This document shows, in pieces, positions 50,566-59,459 of a DNA stretch of 64,000 nt. The notes under the pieces are model-generated. The model made no database searches and had not been told where the DNA came from. It saw only the letters and a list, made by a program, of their open reading frames with translations. This stretch comes from an uncultured Caulobacter sp. (GTDB lineage Bacteria; Pseudomonadota; Alphaproteobacteria; Caulobacterales; Caulobacteraceae): assembly GCA_937925635.1 (NCBI GenBank), contig CALALX010000129.1:8511-72510 (forward strand), written 5' to 3'. The position numbers and the translations under genes were made by a program. Numbering within the stretch: the stretch's first letter is position 1; each line of letters starts with the position of its first letter.

Positions 50566-50889
50566 ATGAAGGATCTCGGCGGACTGATGAAGCAGGCCCA
50601 GGCCATGCAGCAGAAGCTGGCCGAGGCCCAGGATCGCCTGAAGGCGCTGGAGATCGAGGGCACGTCCGGCGGCGGCATGGTCAAGGTGACCCTGACCGGC
50701 GCCGGCGCGCTCAAGGGCGTGACGCTGGACGAGAGCCTGCTGGTCCCCGGCGAGGGCGAAGTGATCTCCGACCTGCTGGTGGCGGCCCACGCCGACGCCA
50801 AGCGCAAGCTTGACGTCCAACAGGCCGAGCTGATGCGCGAGGCGGCCGGACCGCTGGCCGGGATGAACATTCCCGGGCTGAAGTTCTGA
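50566..50889 (+). CDS. ybaB: YbaB/EbfC family nucleoid-associated protein
   Basis: The 107-residue DNA-binding protein has MKQAQAMQQKLAEAQDRL and the conserved VKVTLTGAGALKGVTLDESL. EbfC/YbaB dimers bind DNA and, in Borrelia, gene operators. The neighbour recR, normally next to ybaB, is absent downstream: purU follows. The start follows the SDR stop by eight bases, so the two share a transcript. Confidence 0.95.
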   Translation: MKDLGGLMKQAQAMQQKLAEAQDRLKALEIEGTSGGGMVKVTLTGAGALKGVTLDESLLVPGEGEVISDLLVAAHADAKRKLDVQQAELMREAAGPLAGMNIPGLKF

Positions 50890-51035
50890 GGCGCGTCCTC
50901 GGCGCGCGAGCCCCCGCCGGACCCGACCGAACTCCGGAGCAATCGACGCGTTTCATGCCCCTGAGGCCGGAAAAACCGCCACTTCCGCGCAAGGTCTTGC
51001 CCTTGCGCCGGTTCGCCCTGTAAGGCCGACGGCTC

Positions 51036-51893
51036 ATGTCGACCCAAGGCCTCATCCTCACCCTGTCCTGTCCCGACCGCCGCGGCATCGTCGCGGCCGT
51101 GTCCGCCTTCCTGGCGCAGCGGGACTGCAACATCCTCGACGCTCAGCAGTATGACGACGCCGAGACCGGCGCCTTCTTCATGCGGGTGGTGTTCGCGCCG
51201 GATGGCCACACGGCCGACCAGCTGCGGGCCGAATTCGAGGCGGTGGCGGCGACCTACGCCATGCGCTGGAGTCTGCGCGACCCCGCGGTGCGCAAAAGGG
51301 TGATGATCCTCGCCAGCCTGTCGGACCACTGTCTGGCCGACCTGCTGTACCGCTGGCGCATCGGCGAGCTGGACATGGACATCGCGGGCATCGTGTCGAA
51401 CCATCCGGCCTCGACCTACCGTCACGTCGACCTCACCGGCCTGCCGTTTCACCACCTGCCGGTGTCCAAGGACACCAAGCTCGAGCAGGAAGCGGAAATC
51501 TGGAAGCTGGTCCGCGAGACCGGCGCCGATTTGATCGTGCTCGCCCGCTACATGCAGGTGTTGTCCGACGGGCTGGCGGCCAAGCTGGAAGGCCGCTGCA
51601 TCAACATCCACCACTCGTTCCTGCCGGGCTTCAAGGGCGCCAAGCCCTATCACCAGGCGCATGCGCGCGGGGTGAAGGTGATCGGGGCCAGCGCCCACTA
51701 CGTCACCGCCGATCTCGACGAGGGGCCGATCATCGAACAGGACGTCGAGCGCATCAGCCACCGCGACACGCCCGAGGACCTGATCCGCAAGGGCCGTGAC
51801 ATCGAGCGCCGCGTTCTGGCCCGCGCCCTGCGCTGGGCGCTGGAAGACCGCGTGCTGCTGAACGGCCGCAAGACGGTGGTGTTCACGGACTGA
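51036..51893 (+). CDS. purU: Formyltetrahydrofolate deformylase
   Basis: PurU hydrolyses 10-formyl-THF to THF and formate. The 285-residue protein has an N-terminal ACT domain (1-90, LTLSCPDRRGIVAAVSAFLA) and a formyltransferase-like core with LDMDIAGIVSNHP, LPVSKDTKLEQEAEIW, and INIHHSFLPGFKGAKPYHQA followed by KVIGASAHYVTADLDEGPII. The catalytic Asn/His/Asp triad positions match. Upstream 50890-51035 holds no gene. Confidence 0.96.
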   Translation: MSTQGLILTLSCPDRRGIVAAVSAFLAQRDCNILDAQQYDDAETGAFFMRVVFAPDGHTADQLRAEFEAVAATYAMRWSLRDPAVRKRVMILASLSDHCLADLLYRWRIGELDMDIAGIVSNHPASTYRHVDLTGLPFHHLPVSKDTKLEQEAEIWKLVRETGADLIVLARYMQVLSDGLAAKLEGRCINIHHSFLPGFKGAKPYHQAHARGVKVIGASAHYVTADLDEGPIIEQDVERISHRDTPEDLIRKGRDIERRVLARALRWALEDRVLLNGRKTVVFTD

Positions 51894-51903
51894 TCCCGCT
51901 GAC

Positions 51904-51933
51904 GGGACATGTACCGTCTTCGGTACGTGTCCC
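51904..51933. repeat. REP-like hairpin, solo copy
   Basis: GGGACATGTACC and GGTACGTGTCCC around GTCTTC form one hairpin identical in design to hairpin 1 of the 21753 copy, without the partner hairpin. It lies between purU and the FKBP gene, 13 bases before the latter's stop. Confidence 0.85.
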
Positions 51934-51946
51934 CAGCCTGCGGCTT

Positions 51947-52444
51947 CTACCCCAGGACCGGCGCGCCGCTGGACAGGCTGTCGATCAGCTCGATCTTGAA
52001 GATCAGCACGCTGTTGGGCGGGATCGGGCCGGCGCCGTCCTCGCCGTAGCCGAGCTCGGGCGGGACGTAGAGGATCCAGCTGTCGCCGGGCTTCATCTTC
52101 ACCAGCGCCTCCTGCCAGGCGGGGATCAGGCCGCCGAGGTTCATCACCGCCGGCGAGCCGCGCTCGTAGGAGCTGTCGAAGACCTCGCCGGAAACCAGCT
52201 TGCCCTCGTAGTGGACCTTCACGTCGTCACGCGGGCCGGGCGAGCGACCGCCGGCGGGACCAGCCCGCTCGACCTTGTACAGCACGCCCGAAGGCAGCTT
52301 CAGGACGCCCGGCTCCTTGGCCGTCTTGTCCATGAAGGCCTTGGCGTTGGCGGCGCTGGCGTTCAGCAGTGCCGGATCGGCCTTCTTCTGGCAGGCGGCC
52401 AGGGCCAGGCCGGCGAGGCCGATTAGGAGAGTTCGTCGGAGCAT
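51947..52444 (-). CDS. FKBP-type peptidyl-prolyl isomerase lipoprotein
   Basis: The 165-residue protein has a signal II lipobox (LALAAC, Cys18) and an FKBP domain (about 55-160) with VHYEGKLVSGEVFDSSYERG, IPAWQEALVKMKPGDSW, YVPPELGYGEDGAGPIPPNS and VLIFKIELI. It is a lipid-anchored periplasmic folding catalyst. Start ATG 52444 is followed directly by the signal peptide. Confidence 0.93.
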   Translation of the reverse strand: MLRRTLLIGLAGLALAACQKKADPALLNASAANAKAFMDKTAKEPGVLKLPSGVLYKVERAGPAGGRSPGPRDDVKVHYEGKLVSGEVFDSSYERGSPAVMNLGGLIPAWQEALVKMKPGDSWILYVPPELGYGEDGAGPIPPNSVLIFKIELIDSLSSGAPVLG

Positions 52445-52479
52445 GGGCTTCCCGCTGATTCCAGGCCTACGGCCTACTG

Positions 52480-53682
52480 TCAGACCGCGCGCGGCGGATA
52501 CCCGCAGCGGCGCAGTTCGTCCATGATGTCCTGAGTGTGCTGGGCGTCGCGGGTCTCGATCATGATATCGAACTCCGCGCCTTTGGCCGGCACGTCGAGG
52601 GCGAGGCGGTTGTGGGCCACCTCGATGATATTGCCGCCCATCTCGCCGATCACGCGGCTGACCGTGGCCAGCAGGCCGGGCCGGTCGTCGCCGATGATCC
52701 GCAGGGAGACCAGCCGCTGGGCGCGGACCAGCTCGCGGGTCAGCACGCTGGCCAGCAGCCGGGTGTCGATGTTGCCGCCGCACAGGATCAGGCCGCACTT
52801 CTTGCCGCGGAACCGCTCCGGATAGGCCAGCAGGGCGGCGAGCGAGGCCGCGCCGGCGCCCTCGGCGATCGTCTTCTCGACATTGCAGTAGAGGGCGATG
52901 GCGCGTTCGAAGAATGGCTCCTCAAGCAGCAGCACGTCCTCGATCAGGGGACGGGCGATGGCGTAGGTGTTGGTTCCCACCACCTTGACCGCGATGCCCT
53001 CGGCGATGGTCTGGCCGCCAGCCTCGGCGTTCATGCCGCGCATCTTGGCGGTGAAGGACGGAAACATGGCCGGTTCGCAGCCGATGATGCGGATGTTCGG
53101 ATTGATCGCCTTGGCCGCGGTGGCGACGCCGCTGATCAGACCGCCGCCGCCGATCGGCACGGGCAGCACCTCGAGGTCGGGCATATCCTCGAGCATCTCC
53201 AGCGCGATCGTGCCCTGCCCGGCCATGACGTCGAGGTCGTCGAACGGATGGACGAAGGTCAGTCCGCGTTCCTCGCGCAGCTTCTGGGCGTGGGCCGCCG
53301 CGTCGTCGTAGGTCTCGCCGTGGATGACGACGTTGGCGCCATGGGCCTGGGTGTGCTGGACCTTCACGAAGGGCGTGCCCTTGGGCATCACGATGGTGAC
53401 CGGCACGCCGAGCCGGGCGCCGTGATAGGCTAGCCCCTGGGCGTGGTTGCCGGCGCTGGCGGCGATGACGCCGCGCTCGCGCTCCGCCTCGCCCATGAGG
53501 AGCAGCTTGTTGAGCGCGCCGCGCTCCTTGTAGGCGGCGGTGAACTGCAGGTTCTCGAACTTGACCCACACCTCCGCGCCGGTGATCTCCGACAAGGTGC
53601 GTGAGTGACGCAGCGGCGTGCGTTCGATGTGGCCGGCCAGCCGGCCGGCGGCCGCCTTGATGTCGTCTAGGGTCAGGGTCAT
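52480..53682 (-). CDS. ilvA: Threonine ammonia-lyase with ACT domain
   Basis: The 400-residue PLP enzyme deaminates threonine to 2-oxobutyrate. The PLP lysine is in LQFTAAYKERGALNKL, ASAGNHAQGLAYH binds the phosphate, and PIGGGGLISGVATA is the glycine loop. The C-terminal part (about 325-400, VSLRIIGDDRPGLLATVSRV) is one ACT domain, as in catabolic TdcB-like or TdcB/IlvA hybrids, rather than the two of IlvA. A gene symbol is given with that caveat. Confidence 0.9.
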   Translation of the reverse strand: MTLTLDDIKAAAGRLAGHIERTPLRHSRTLSEITGAEVWVKFENLQFTAAYKERGALNKLLLMGEAERERGVIAASAGNHAQGLAYHGARLGVPVTIVMPKGTPFVKVQHTQAHGANVVIHGETYDDAAAHAQKLREERGLTFVHPFDDLDVMAGQGTIALEMLEDMPDLEVLPVPIGGGGLISGVATAAKAINPNIRIIGCEPAMFPSFTAKMRGMNAEAGGQTIAEGIAVKVVGTNTYAIARPLIEDVLLLEEPFFERAIALYCNVEKTIAEGAGAASLAALLAYPERFRGKKCGLILCGGNIDTRLLASVLTRELVRAQRLVSLRIIGDDRPGLLATVSRVIGEMGGNIIEVAHNRLALDVPAKGAEFDIMIETRDAQHTQDIMDELRRCGYPPRAV

Positions 53683-53711
53683 CGCCGCAGACGCTTAAGG
53701 GGCGCGGAGCC

Positions 53712-54800
53712 TCAGCGCAAACCCCTAAGCAGATCCATCCGGCGCATGGCCTTGGCCGGCAGCTCGGAAACCGGCCCCAGCGGCAGGGACTCGGCGACCC
53801 GACGAAGGCCGTAGGCGGCCTCGCGCATCATCGCAGCCGCCGACAGGCCGCCGACGAAGCCGTGGCTGACCTCGACCTGCGCATTGGCCAGCTCGCGTTT
53901 GAAACGATAGTCGCCGGACCCGAGGTCCAGGCGGCTGTAGGGAACGGTGTCCATCCAGCGCAGGATGTCCTGGAACAGCATCATGCCGGGGGAATAGCGA
54001 TCGAAGGCCGAGTCGTGGCCGATGATCCAGCTGTGCACCGTGGCCCCGCCCCGGATGTCGAGCTGGGCGGCGGCGAGCGTCTCGCCGATGTGCAGCGTGA
54101 ACAGCACCCCGCCGAAGTCGGGATCGCGACTAGCGAACAGCTGACGCAAGAGGCGTAGCGGCCAGCCGGCGGAGAACAGGTCGGTCTGACCGGTCTCCCG
54201 CCAGGCCTTTCGCTTCCATTCGACGAGCTGGTCGAAGTCGGTCTTGCTGCGCGAGAAGGCTGTGAAGGTCACCGGCCCGAGCTCGCGCTCGACCTTGCGG
54301 CGCTTCTTGTCGATGTCCTTGAGGGCCGAGACCCCGGCGGCGCGGCGCTCGGTCTCGTAGGCGGCGTAGCCCCCGGAGACGTCGATGATACGGGACGGCT
54401 CCGCGCCCTTCGCGTGCGGCGCAAAGGCCGTCTGGCCTTCCAGCATATGGCAGAAGTCGAGGCGGCCGACGCCCAGGGCGGCGACGATCTCGCGGGGATC
54501 GATTTCCAGGCCCGGTTCGGCGACGAGGCCCTGGTAATCGCACATCGGCGCGCCGGCCGGCATGGCGGTGAACGGGCCGACCTGGGCCGCGAGGAAGCCC
54601 TTGGGATCCTCCACGCCGCCAAGCACGGCGACGCGAAGCCCGCGGTCGCCGGTCGACGGCCCCTTGGCCCGGGCGACCGCACGCGCCCAGTGCGGCGAGA
54701 GGAAGGGACTCTCCAGGGCCGGGTCGGCCGTCTGCAGCGCCGCCCACCGCTCCACGGCGAAGGCGGTCAGCTCCCACGGCCTGACGACATCGATCTTCAC
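53712..54800 (-). CDS. CelD/BcsL-like GNAT acetyltransferase
   Basis: The 362-residue protein has the double-GNAT fold of the CelD group: KDIDKKRRKVERELGPVTFT, LVEWKRKAWRETGQTDLFSA, and TLHIGETLAAAQLDIRGGAT ahead of RLDLGSGDYRFKRELA with its KxxF-type end. Caulobacter HfsK, which acetylates holdfast polysaccharide, belongs here as I recall, so a role in surface polysaccharide is plausible but not shown. GTG at 54800 has GGGGAG ten bases upstream. Confidence 0.8.
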   Translation of the reverse strand: MKIDVVRPWELTAFAVERWAALQTADPALESPFLSPHWARAVARAKGPSTGDRGLRVAVLGGVEDPKGFLAAQVGPFTAMPAGAPMCDYQGLVAEPGLEIDPREIVAALGVGRLDFCHMLEGQTAFAPHAKGAEPSRIIDVSGGYAAYETERRAAGVSALKDIDKKRRKVERELGPVTFTAFSRSKTDFDQLVEWKRKAWRETGQTDLFSAGWPLRLLRQLFASRDPDFGGVLFTLHIGETLAAAQLDIRGGATVHSWIIGHDSAFDRYSPGMMLFQDILRWMDTVPYSRLDLGSGDYRFKRELANAQVEVSHGFVGGLSAAAMMREAAYGLRRVAESLPLGPVSELPAKAMRRMDLLRGLR

Positions 54801-54952
54801 GGCTTGCCTGCTCCCCGGGCGCCCAGTGAGCGGAGACCTTAAGCCTCAACCGTTGCGGGAGGGTTTAGAGCGCGCCGGGGAGTTGCGCCGTCGATAGACG
54901 GTGGCCGTCCCCGACGGCGGCGCTATGCTCCTCGCCTACTCAGGGGGAATCC

Positions 54953-56218
54953 ATGCGCTTCACCGCCGCCATCGCGTTCGCCGCCTCGCTCGTCGCCGGG
55001 GCCGCCGACGCCAAGACCGTCGCCGTTTCCGCCGATCGGCTGCTTGATGTCGCCACCGGCCGTTACATCGAACGGCCCGTCGTGGTCATCACCGATGGCC
55101 GCATCACCAGCGTCGGCCCGCTCGCGGCGACGACGATTCCCGCCGACGCCGAGCATCTCGACCTGCCGGGCCAGACCCTGCTTCCCGGCCTGATCGACAT
55201 GCATGTGCACCTGACCGCTAGTCCGCTCTACGGCGGCTATTCGGGACTGCGCTTCACCGACAGCTTCTGGACGGCCGTCGGCGTGGCCAACGCGAAGATC
55301 ACCCTCGAGGCCGGCTTCACCACGGTGCGGAACGTCGGCTCCGACGACTACGGCGATGTGGGGCTGATGCAGGCGATCGAGGAGGGCTTCATCCCCGGTC
55401 CGCGCATCGTGCCGGCCACCTACGCCATCGGCGCCACGGGCGGCCATTGCGACAGCACCTACCTGCCGCCCTCGGCCAACAGCGTGTCTCCGGCCGTCGC
55501 CGACGGTCCGCAAGAGGGCCGTCGCATGGTCCGCAAGCTGCACAAGTACGGCGCCAAGGTGATCAAGATCTGCGCCACGGGCGGGGTCTTTTCGAACGAC
55601 GGCGTCGGGGTGCAGCAACTGAGCGTCGAGGAGATCAAGGCGATCGTCGACGAGGCCCACATGATCGGCCTGAAGGTCGCCGCCCACGCCCATGGACCGG
55701 AGGGCATCCGCGCGGCGATCCTCGGCGGGGTCGACACCATCGAACATGCCAGCCTGGTCGACGACGAAGGCATCCGCCTGGCCCTCAAGGCAGGGACCTT
55801 CTTCGGCATGGACATCTACAACACCGACTACACGCAGTCCGAAGGCCGCAAGAACGGAGTGCGCGAGAGCGAGATCGCAAAGGACGCCGCCATCGGCGAG
55901 GCCCAGCGCGCCAACTTCTGCAAGGCGGTGAAAGCCGGCGTGAAGCAGGTCTACTCGTCCGACGCCGGCGTCTATCCGCACGGATGGAACGCCCGCCAGT
56001 TCGCGGTGATGGTCCGCTATTGCGCCACGCCGCTGCAGGCGATCCAGACGGCGACGATCAACGCCGCCGCCGCGCTCGGGCAGTCCGACGACGTGGGCCA
56101 GGTGACGCCGGGCCGCTGGGGCGACCTGATCGCGGTCAAGGGCGACCCGCTCACGGACATTTCGGTGCTGGAGAAGGTCACCTTCGTGATGAAGGGCGGC
56201 GAGGTCGTGCGACGGTAG
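54953..56218 (+). CDS. Exported amidohydrolase (Xaa-Pro / Xaa-Arg dipeptidase-like)
   Basis: The 421-residue protein has a signal peptide (about 1-20, ASLVAGAADA) and the amidohydrolase TIM barrel: LIDMHVHLTASP (metal His pair), AKVIKICATGGVF (bridging Lys), KVAAHAHGPEGI and DTIEHASLVDD (metal His), and QVYSSDAGVYPHG (catalytic Asp). Structural-genomics work on Caulobacter enzymes Cc2672/Cc3125 placed close relatives as dipeptidases. Substrate preference here is inferred. Confidence 0.87.
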   Translation: MRFTAAIAFAASLVAGAADAKTVAVSADRLLDVATGRYIERPVVVITDGRITSVGPLAATTIPADAEHLDLPGQTLLPGLIDMHVHLTASPLYGGYSGLRFTDSFWTAVGVANAKITLEAGFTTVRNVGSDDYGDVGLMQAIEEGFIPGPRIVPATYAIGATGGHCDSTYLPPSANSVSPAVADGPQEGRRMVRKLHKYGAKVIKICATGGVFSNDGVGVQQLSVEEIKAIVDEAHMIGLKVAAHAHGPEGIRAAILGGVDTIEHASLVDDEGIRLALKAGTFFGMDIYNTDYTQSEGRKNGVRESEIAKDAAIGEAQRANFCKAVKAGVKQVYSSDAGVYPHGWNARQFAVMVRYCATPLQAIQTATINAAAALGQSDDVGQVTPGRWGDLIAVKGDPLTDISVLEKVTFVMKGGEVVRR

Positions 56219-56284
56219 GAGTCTGGGCCTCAAGGCCTCATCGTCCTCGGATGACGGCCAAGATTGAGCGGCCCGGGGAGGTGA

Positions 56285-56938
56285 CTAGACCTCGCACGCC
56301 GCCTTGGCCTCGGCGCGCAGTTCCGGGATGCCAAGGCCCTTCTCGGACGAGGTGGCCAGCACGCGCGGGAACGAGGCCGGGCGCTTGCGGATCTGCTCCA
56401 GCGTCCTTGCCGTCACCGCCGCGACCTCGGCGGGCTTCAGCTTGTCGGCCTTGGTCAGGACGATCTGGTAGCTGACCGCCGCCAGGTCGAGGGCGTCGAG
56501 CGCCTCCTTGTCGACGTCCTTCAGGCCGTGACGCGCGTCGATCAACAGGTAGACGCGTTTGAGGTTCGGCCGCCCGCGCAAATAGGCGCGGCCCAGGTCC
56601 TGGAACTTGTTGGCGACGCCGCGCGAGACCCGCGCGAAGCCGTAGCCCGGCAGGTCGACGAGCCGCAGCCGGTCGTCGAGGTTGAAGAAGTTGATCTCTC
56701 GCGTCCGCCCCGGCTCGTTGGAGGCGCGGGCCAGGTACTTCTGGCCGACCAGGGCGTTGATCAGGCTCGACTTGCCGACGTTGGAGCGACCGGCGAAGGC
56801 CACCTCCGGCAGGTCCGGCGCGGGGAGACCGTCCATCTTCACCGCCCCCATCATGAAGGCGACCGGGTGGGCGAAGAGGACGCGCGCGGCCTCGATCTCC
56901 TCTTCGTCGAAGACCGGCGTGACGGCCTCGCCGGTCAC
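56285..56938 (-). CDS. engB: Ribosome biogenesis GTP-binding protein YsxC/EngB
   Basis: The 217-residue GTPase has G1 GRSNVGKSS (50-58), G3 LVDLPGYGFARV, and G4 LTKADKL. It is needed for 50S assembly. Its ATG overlaps the yidC stop by four bases, closing the rpmH-rnpA-yidC-engB operon. Confidence 0.97.
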   Translation of the reverse strand: MTGEAVTPVFDEEEIEAARVLFAHPVAFMMGAVKMDGLPAPDLPEVAFAGRSNVGKSSLINALVGQKYLARASNEPGRTREINFFNLDDRLRLVDLPGYGFARVSRGVANKFQDLGRAYLRGRPNLKRVYLLIDARHGLKDVDKEALDALDLAAVSYQIVLTKADKLKPAEVAAVTARTLEQIRKRPASFPRVLATSSEKGLGIPELRAEAKAACEV

Positions 56939-58758
56939 CCGACGGCCTTCGCCTCACCGCGGATGCGCGCGATGAAGTCGTCGATCGGGTTCTCGACCCC
57001 GAACTTCCGCATGTTCACGTACTGCTGGAAGATCGAGAACACGTTCGAGAAGGTCCAGTAGATCAGCAGACCCGCCGGGAAGCCGGCCATGATGAAGGTG
57101 AACATGATCGGCATCAGCTGGAAGATCCGCTGCTGCATGGGATCGGGCGCCGGCGGGTTCATCGCCGTCGTCAGCCACATGGTGAAGCCGTAGAGCAGGG
57201 GCAGGAAGCCCAGGTGCACCAGGGCCGCGACGCCGCCGATCAACGGCGTCGAAGCCACGTCCCAGGGGATCAGGCCGAACAGGTTGAGGATGGTGTGCGG
57301 CTCGGGCGCCGACAGGTCCTTGATGTAGCCGAAGAAGGGCGCGTGACGCATTTCGATCGTCACCGACAACACCTTGTAGAAGGCCAGGAAGATCGGGATC
57401 TGCAGCAGGATGGGCAGGCAGCCGGCGACCGGATTGACCTTCTCCCTCTGGTAGAGGGCCATGGTCTCCTGCTGCATCTTGGTCGGGTCGTCCTTGTACC
57501 GGGCGCGCAGCTCCTCCATCGGTTTCTGGAGCTTCTTCATCCGGGTCATGGACTCGTAGCTCTTCTGGGCCAGCGGGAAGAGCAGCAGGCGCACGATCAG
57601 CGTCACCGCCAGGATGGCCAGACCAAAGTTGCCGACCAGACCGAAGATGAACTCCAGGCCCGCGAAGAACGGCCGCGTCAGGAACCAGAGCACGCCCCAG
57701 TCGACCGCCTTGTCGAGATCGGGGATCGGCTCGCCGCCCTTGCCCTTCTCGTAGGCCTGCAGGTCCTGGACGACCTTGGCGCCGGCGTAGACGCGGGTGG
57801 TCTCGGTGATGCGCGCGCCCGGCGCGATGGTGCGGGCTTCGCCGAAGAACTCGGCGTAGTAGGCGTCGACGCCGCCGACCTGCGGGGCCGAGAACTTGGC
57901 GATGACCTTCTCCGACTGGTTCGGCACGATCGCGGCCAGCCAGTACATGTCGGTGATGCCGAGCCAGCCTCCGTTGGAGCTGTAGCTGGCCGCGACGCGC
58001 TCGCCGCCCGCCTCCTGGCCCTTCTTGAGCCAGGCCTTGAACTTGAGCAGGCGCAGCTCGCGGCCCTTACCGTCGTCGGACAGCACGCCCACGCCGCCTT
58101 CGTGCACATTCTGGCCGCGGCCGTGGTGCGGCTGCAGGCCGTGGCGCAGGATCGAGGCGTGCGGCGTGATGGTGACCGGCGCGCCCGACGTGTTCGCCAC
58201 GCTGTCGGTGACCGTGATCATGAAACGGTCGTCGACCGCGATGATGCGGGAGAAGGTCAGGCCGTTGGGCGAAACATAGGTCAGCTCGACCGGCTTGCCG
58301 GGGGCCAGTACGTCACCCTTGGTCAGGGTCCAGGCGGTCTCGCTGGACGGCAGGCCGGCGAGATTGGTCCCGGTCCAGCCGATGTCGGTGAAGAAGGCGT
58401 GCTGAGCGCCGGCCGGCCGGAACAGCTCGACCATCGGCGCGTCCTTCGCCAGCGTCTCGCGATAGCCCTTCAGGTACAGGTCATCGATGCGGGCCCCCTG
58501 AAGCCGGATCGAGCCCTTCAACGTCGGGGTGTCGATGCGGACGCGCGGGCTGGCGGAGGCGGCGACATCGCGAGACACGATTCGGGGTCCCGTCGGCGCT
58601 TGCGGCGCCGTCGTCGTCTGCTCGGCGACCGCCTTGGCCTTCAGCTCGGCTTGCCGCTTCCGGTTCGCCGGCTCCAGCACGAAGAACTGGTACGCCGCGA
58701 GCAGGATCACGGCGATAACGACGAACAGCAACGTATTGCGGGTTTCGTTCTGCGGCAT
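56935..58758 (-). CDS. yidC: Membrane protein insertase YidC
   Basis: YidC inserts membrane proteins, alone or with SecYEG. The 607-residue protein has an N-terminal anchor (7-25), a large periplasmic domain (about 60-355), and the C-terminal five-helix core: FGLAILAVTLIVRLLLFPLA, PMEELRARYKDDPTKMQQET, NPVAGCLPILLQIPIFLAFY with the conserved Arg of the groove in IVRLLLFPL. Operon context (rnpA upstream, engB downstream) is classical. Confidence 0.98.
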   Translation of the reverse strand: MPQNETRNTLLFVVIAVILLAAYQFFVLEPANRKRQAELKAKAVAEQTTTAPQAPTGPRIVSRDVAASASPRVRIDTPTLKGSIRLQGARIDDLYLKGYRETLAKDAPMVELFRPAGAQHAFFTDIGWTGTNLAGLPSSETAWTLTKGDVLAPGKPVELTYVSPNGLTFSRIIAVDDRFMITVTDSVANTSGAPVTITPHASILRHGLQPHHGRGQNVHEGGVGVLSDDGKGRELRLLKFKAWLKKGQEAGGERVAASYSSNGGWLGITDMYWLAAIVPNQSEKVIAKFSAPQVGGVDAYYAEFFGEARTIAPGARITETTRVYAGAKVVQDLQAYEKGKGGEPIPDLDKAVDWGVLWFLTRPFFAGLEFIFGLVGNFGLAILAVTLIVRLLLFPLAQKSYESMTRMKKLQKPMEELRARYKDDPTKMQQETMALYQREKVNPVAGCLPILLQIPIFLAFYKVLSVTIEMRHAPFFGYIKDLSAPEPHTILNLFGLIPWDVASTPLIGGVAALVHLGFLPLLYGFTMWLTTAMNPPAPDPMQQRIFQLMPIMFTFIMAGFPAGLLIYWTFSNVFSIFQQYVNMRKFGVENPIDDFIARIRGEAKAVG

Positions 58759-58767
58759 GGAAGCGGA

Positions 58768-59169
58768 CTAACCGGAGCGGGAGGGATCGGAGGCCGCGCC
58801 TGTGGGCGCCGGCGCGGGGTCTGGATCGGCCGCGAGCCTTATCAGCGCGCTTTTCACATCGTCAAGGAGACGGTCCCACGGACGCGTCGCCGTGCCGCCT
58901 CTGGCGATGAACACATAGTCGGATCCGGCGATGCCGTACTGGGGCAGCAAGGCGCGTGCGGCCTCGCGCAGGCGACGCTTGCAGCGGTTGCGCTGGACCG
59001 CCCCGCCGACCTTCTTTGTAGCGGTGAATCCGGAACGGATGAGGGGATCGCCGTCGGCGCGGTCGCGACGCTGAACGACCACCGCCCCCTGGGACCGGAA
59101 ACGCGCTTGAGCGGCCAGGAGAAACTCCGGCCGCTTTCGCATGCGTTCGATTGTCGGCTGTTGGTTCAA
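58768..59169 (-). CDS. rnpA: Ribonuclease P protein component
   Basis: RnpA is the protein cofactor of RNase P, which matures tRNA 5' ends. The 133-residue protein has RSGFTATKKVGGAVQRNRCK, the RNR motif for RNA binding, and DYVFIARGGTA. The C-terminal Pro/Ala tail is not conserved. I took TTG at 59169 (NQQPTIERMRKRPEF) because the family starts near ERM-K-RP; the ATG in ERMRK would shorten it by nine residues. nine bases separate it from yidC. Confidence 0.94.
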   Translation of the reverse strand: MNQQPTIERMRKRPEFLLAAQARFRSQGAVVVQRRDRADGDPLIRSGFTATKKVGGAVQRNRCKRRLREAARALLPQYGIAGSDYVFIARGGTATRPWDRLLDDVKSALIRLAADPDPAPAPTGAASDPSRSG

Positions 59170-59220
59170 ACCCGTCCCGGCCCCGTCGTCAGAAGGAGAT
59201 GGGGACGCGCCCGTCCGATA

Positions 59221-59358
59221 CTAGGCGGTCAGGCGCTTGCGGCCCTTGGCGCGACGACGGGCGACGATCTTGGCGCCGTTCTTGGTCGACATCCGCAGCC
59301 GGAAGCCGTGACGGCGCTTGCGCACGAGACGCGAGGGCTGAAAGGTCCGCTTGCTCAC
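59221..59358 (-). CDS. rpmH: 50S ribosomal protein L34
   Basis: The 45-residue basic protein begins SKRTFQPSRLVRKRRHGFR after a GTG initiator and ends RRRAKGRKRLTA, the complete L34. GGAG lies about seven bases before the GTG. It precedes rnpA by 51 bases, the usual order. Confidence 0.97.
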   Translation of the reverse strand: MSKRTFQPSRLVRKRRHGFRLRMSTKNGAKIVARRRAKGRKRLTA

Positions 59359-59459
59359 GGGGTAGCTCCGAATTCTAAAGGTCTAGGCGCGCCAGGCGGG
59401 GCCCGTCGCGATGAGCGGGGGGAGATACGGGAAGGGCGGGGGTGAGTCAAGCGAAGGCC

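Noticed and set aside
53682..53712. Possible small gene between ilvA and the GNAT gene
   Set aside because: Only 30 bases, no room for a gene.
59221..59358. Chromosome origin near rpmH-rnpA
   Set aside because: In Caulobacterales the origin is not at rpmH, and no DnaA-box cluster is visible there.
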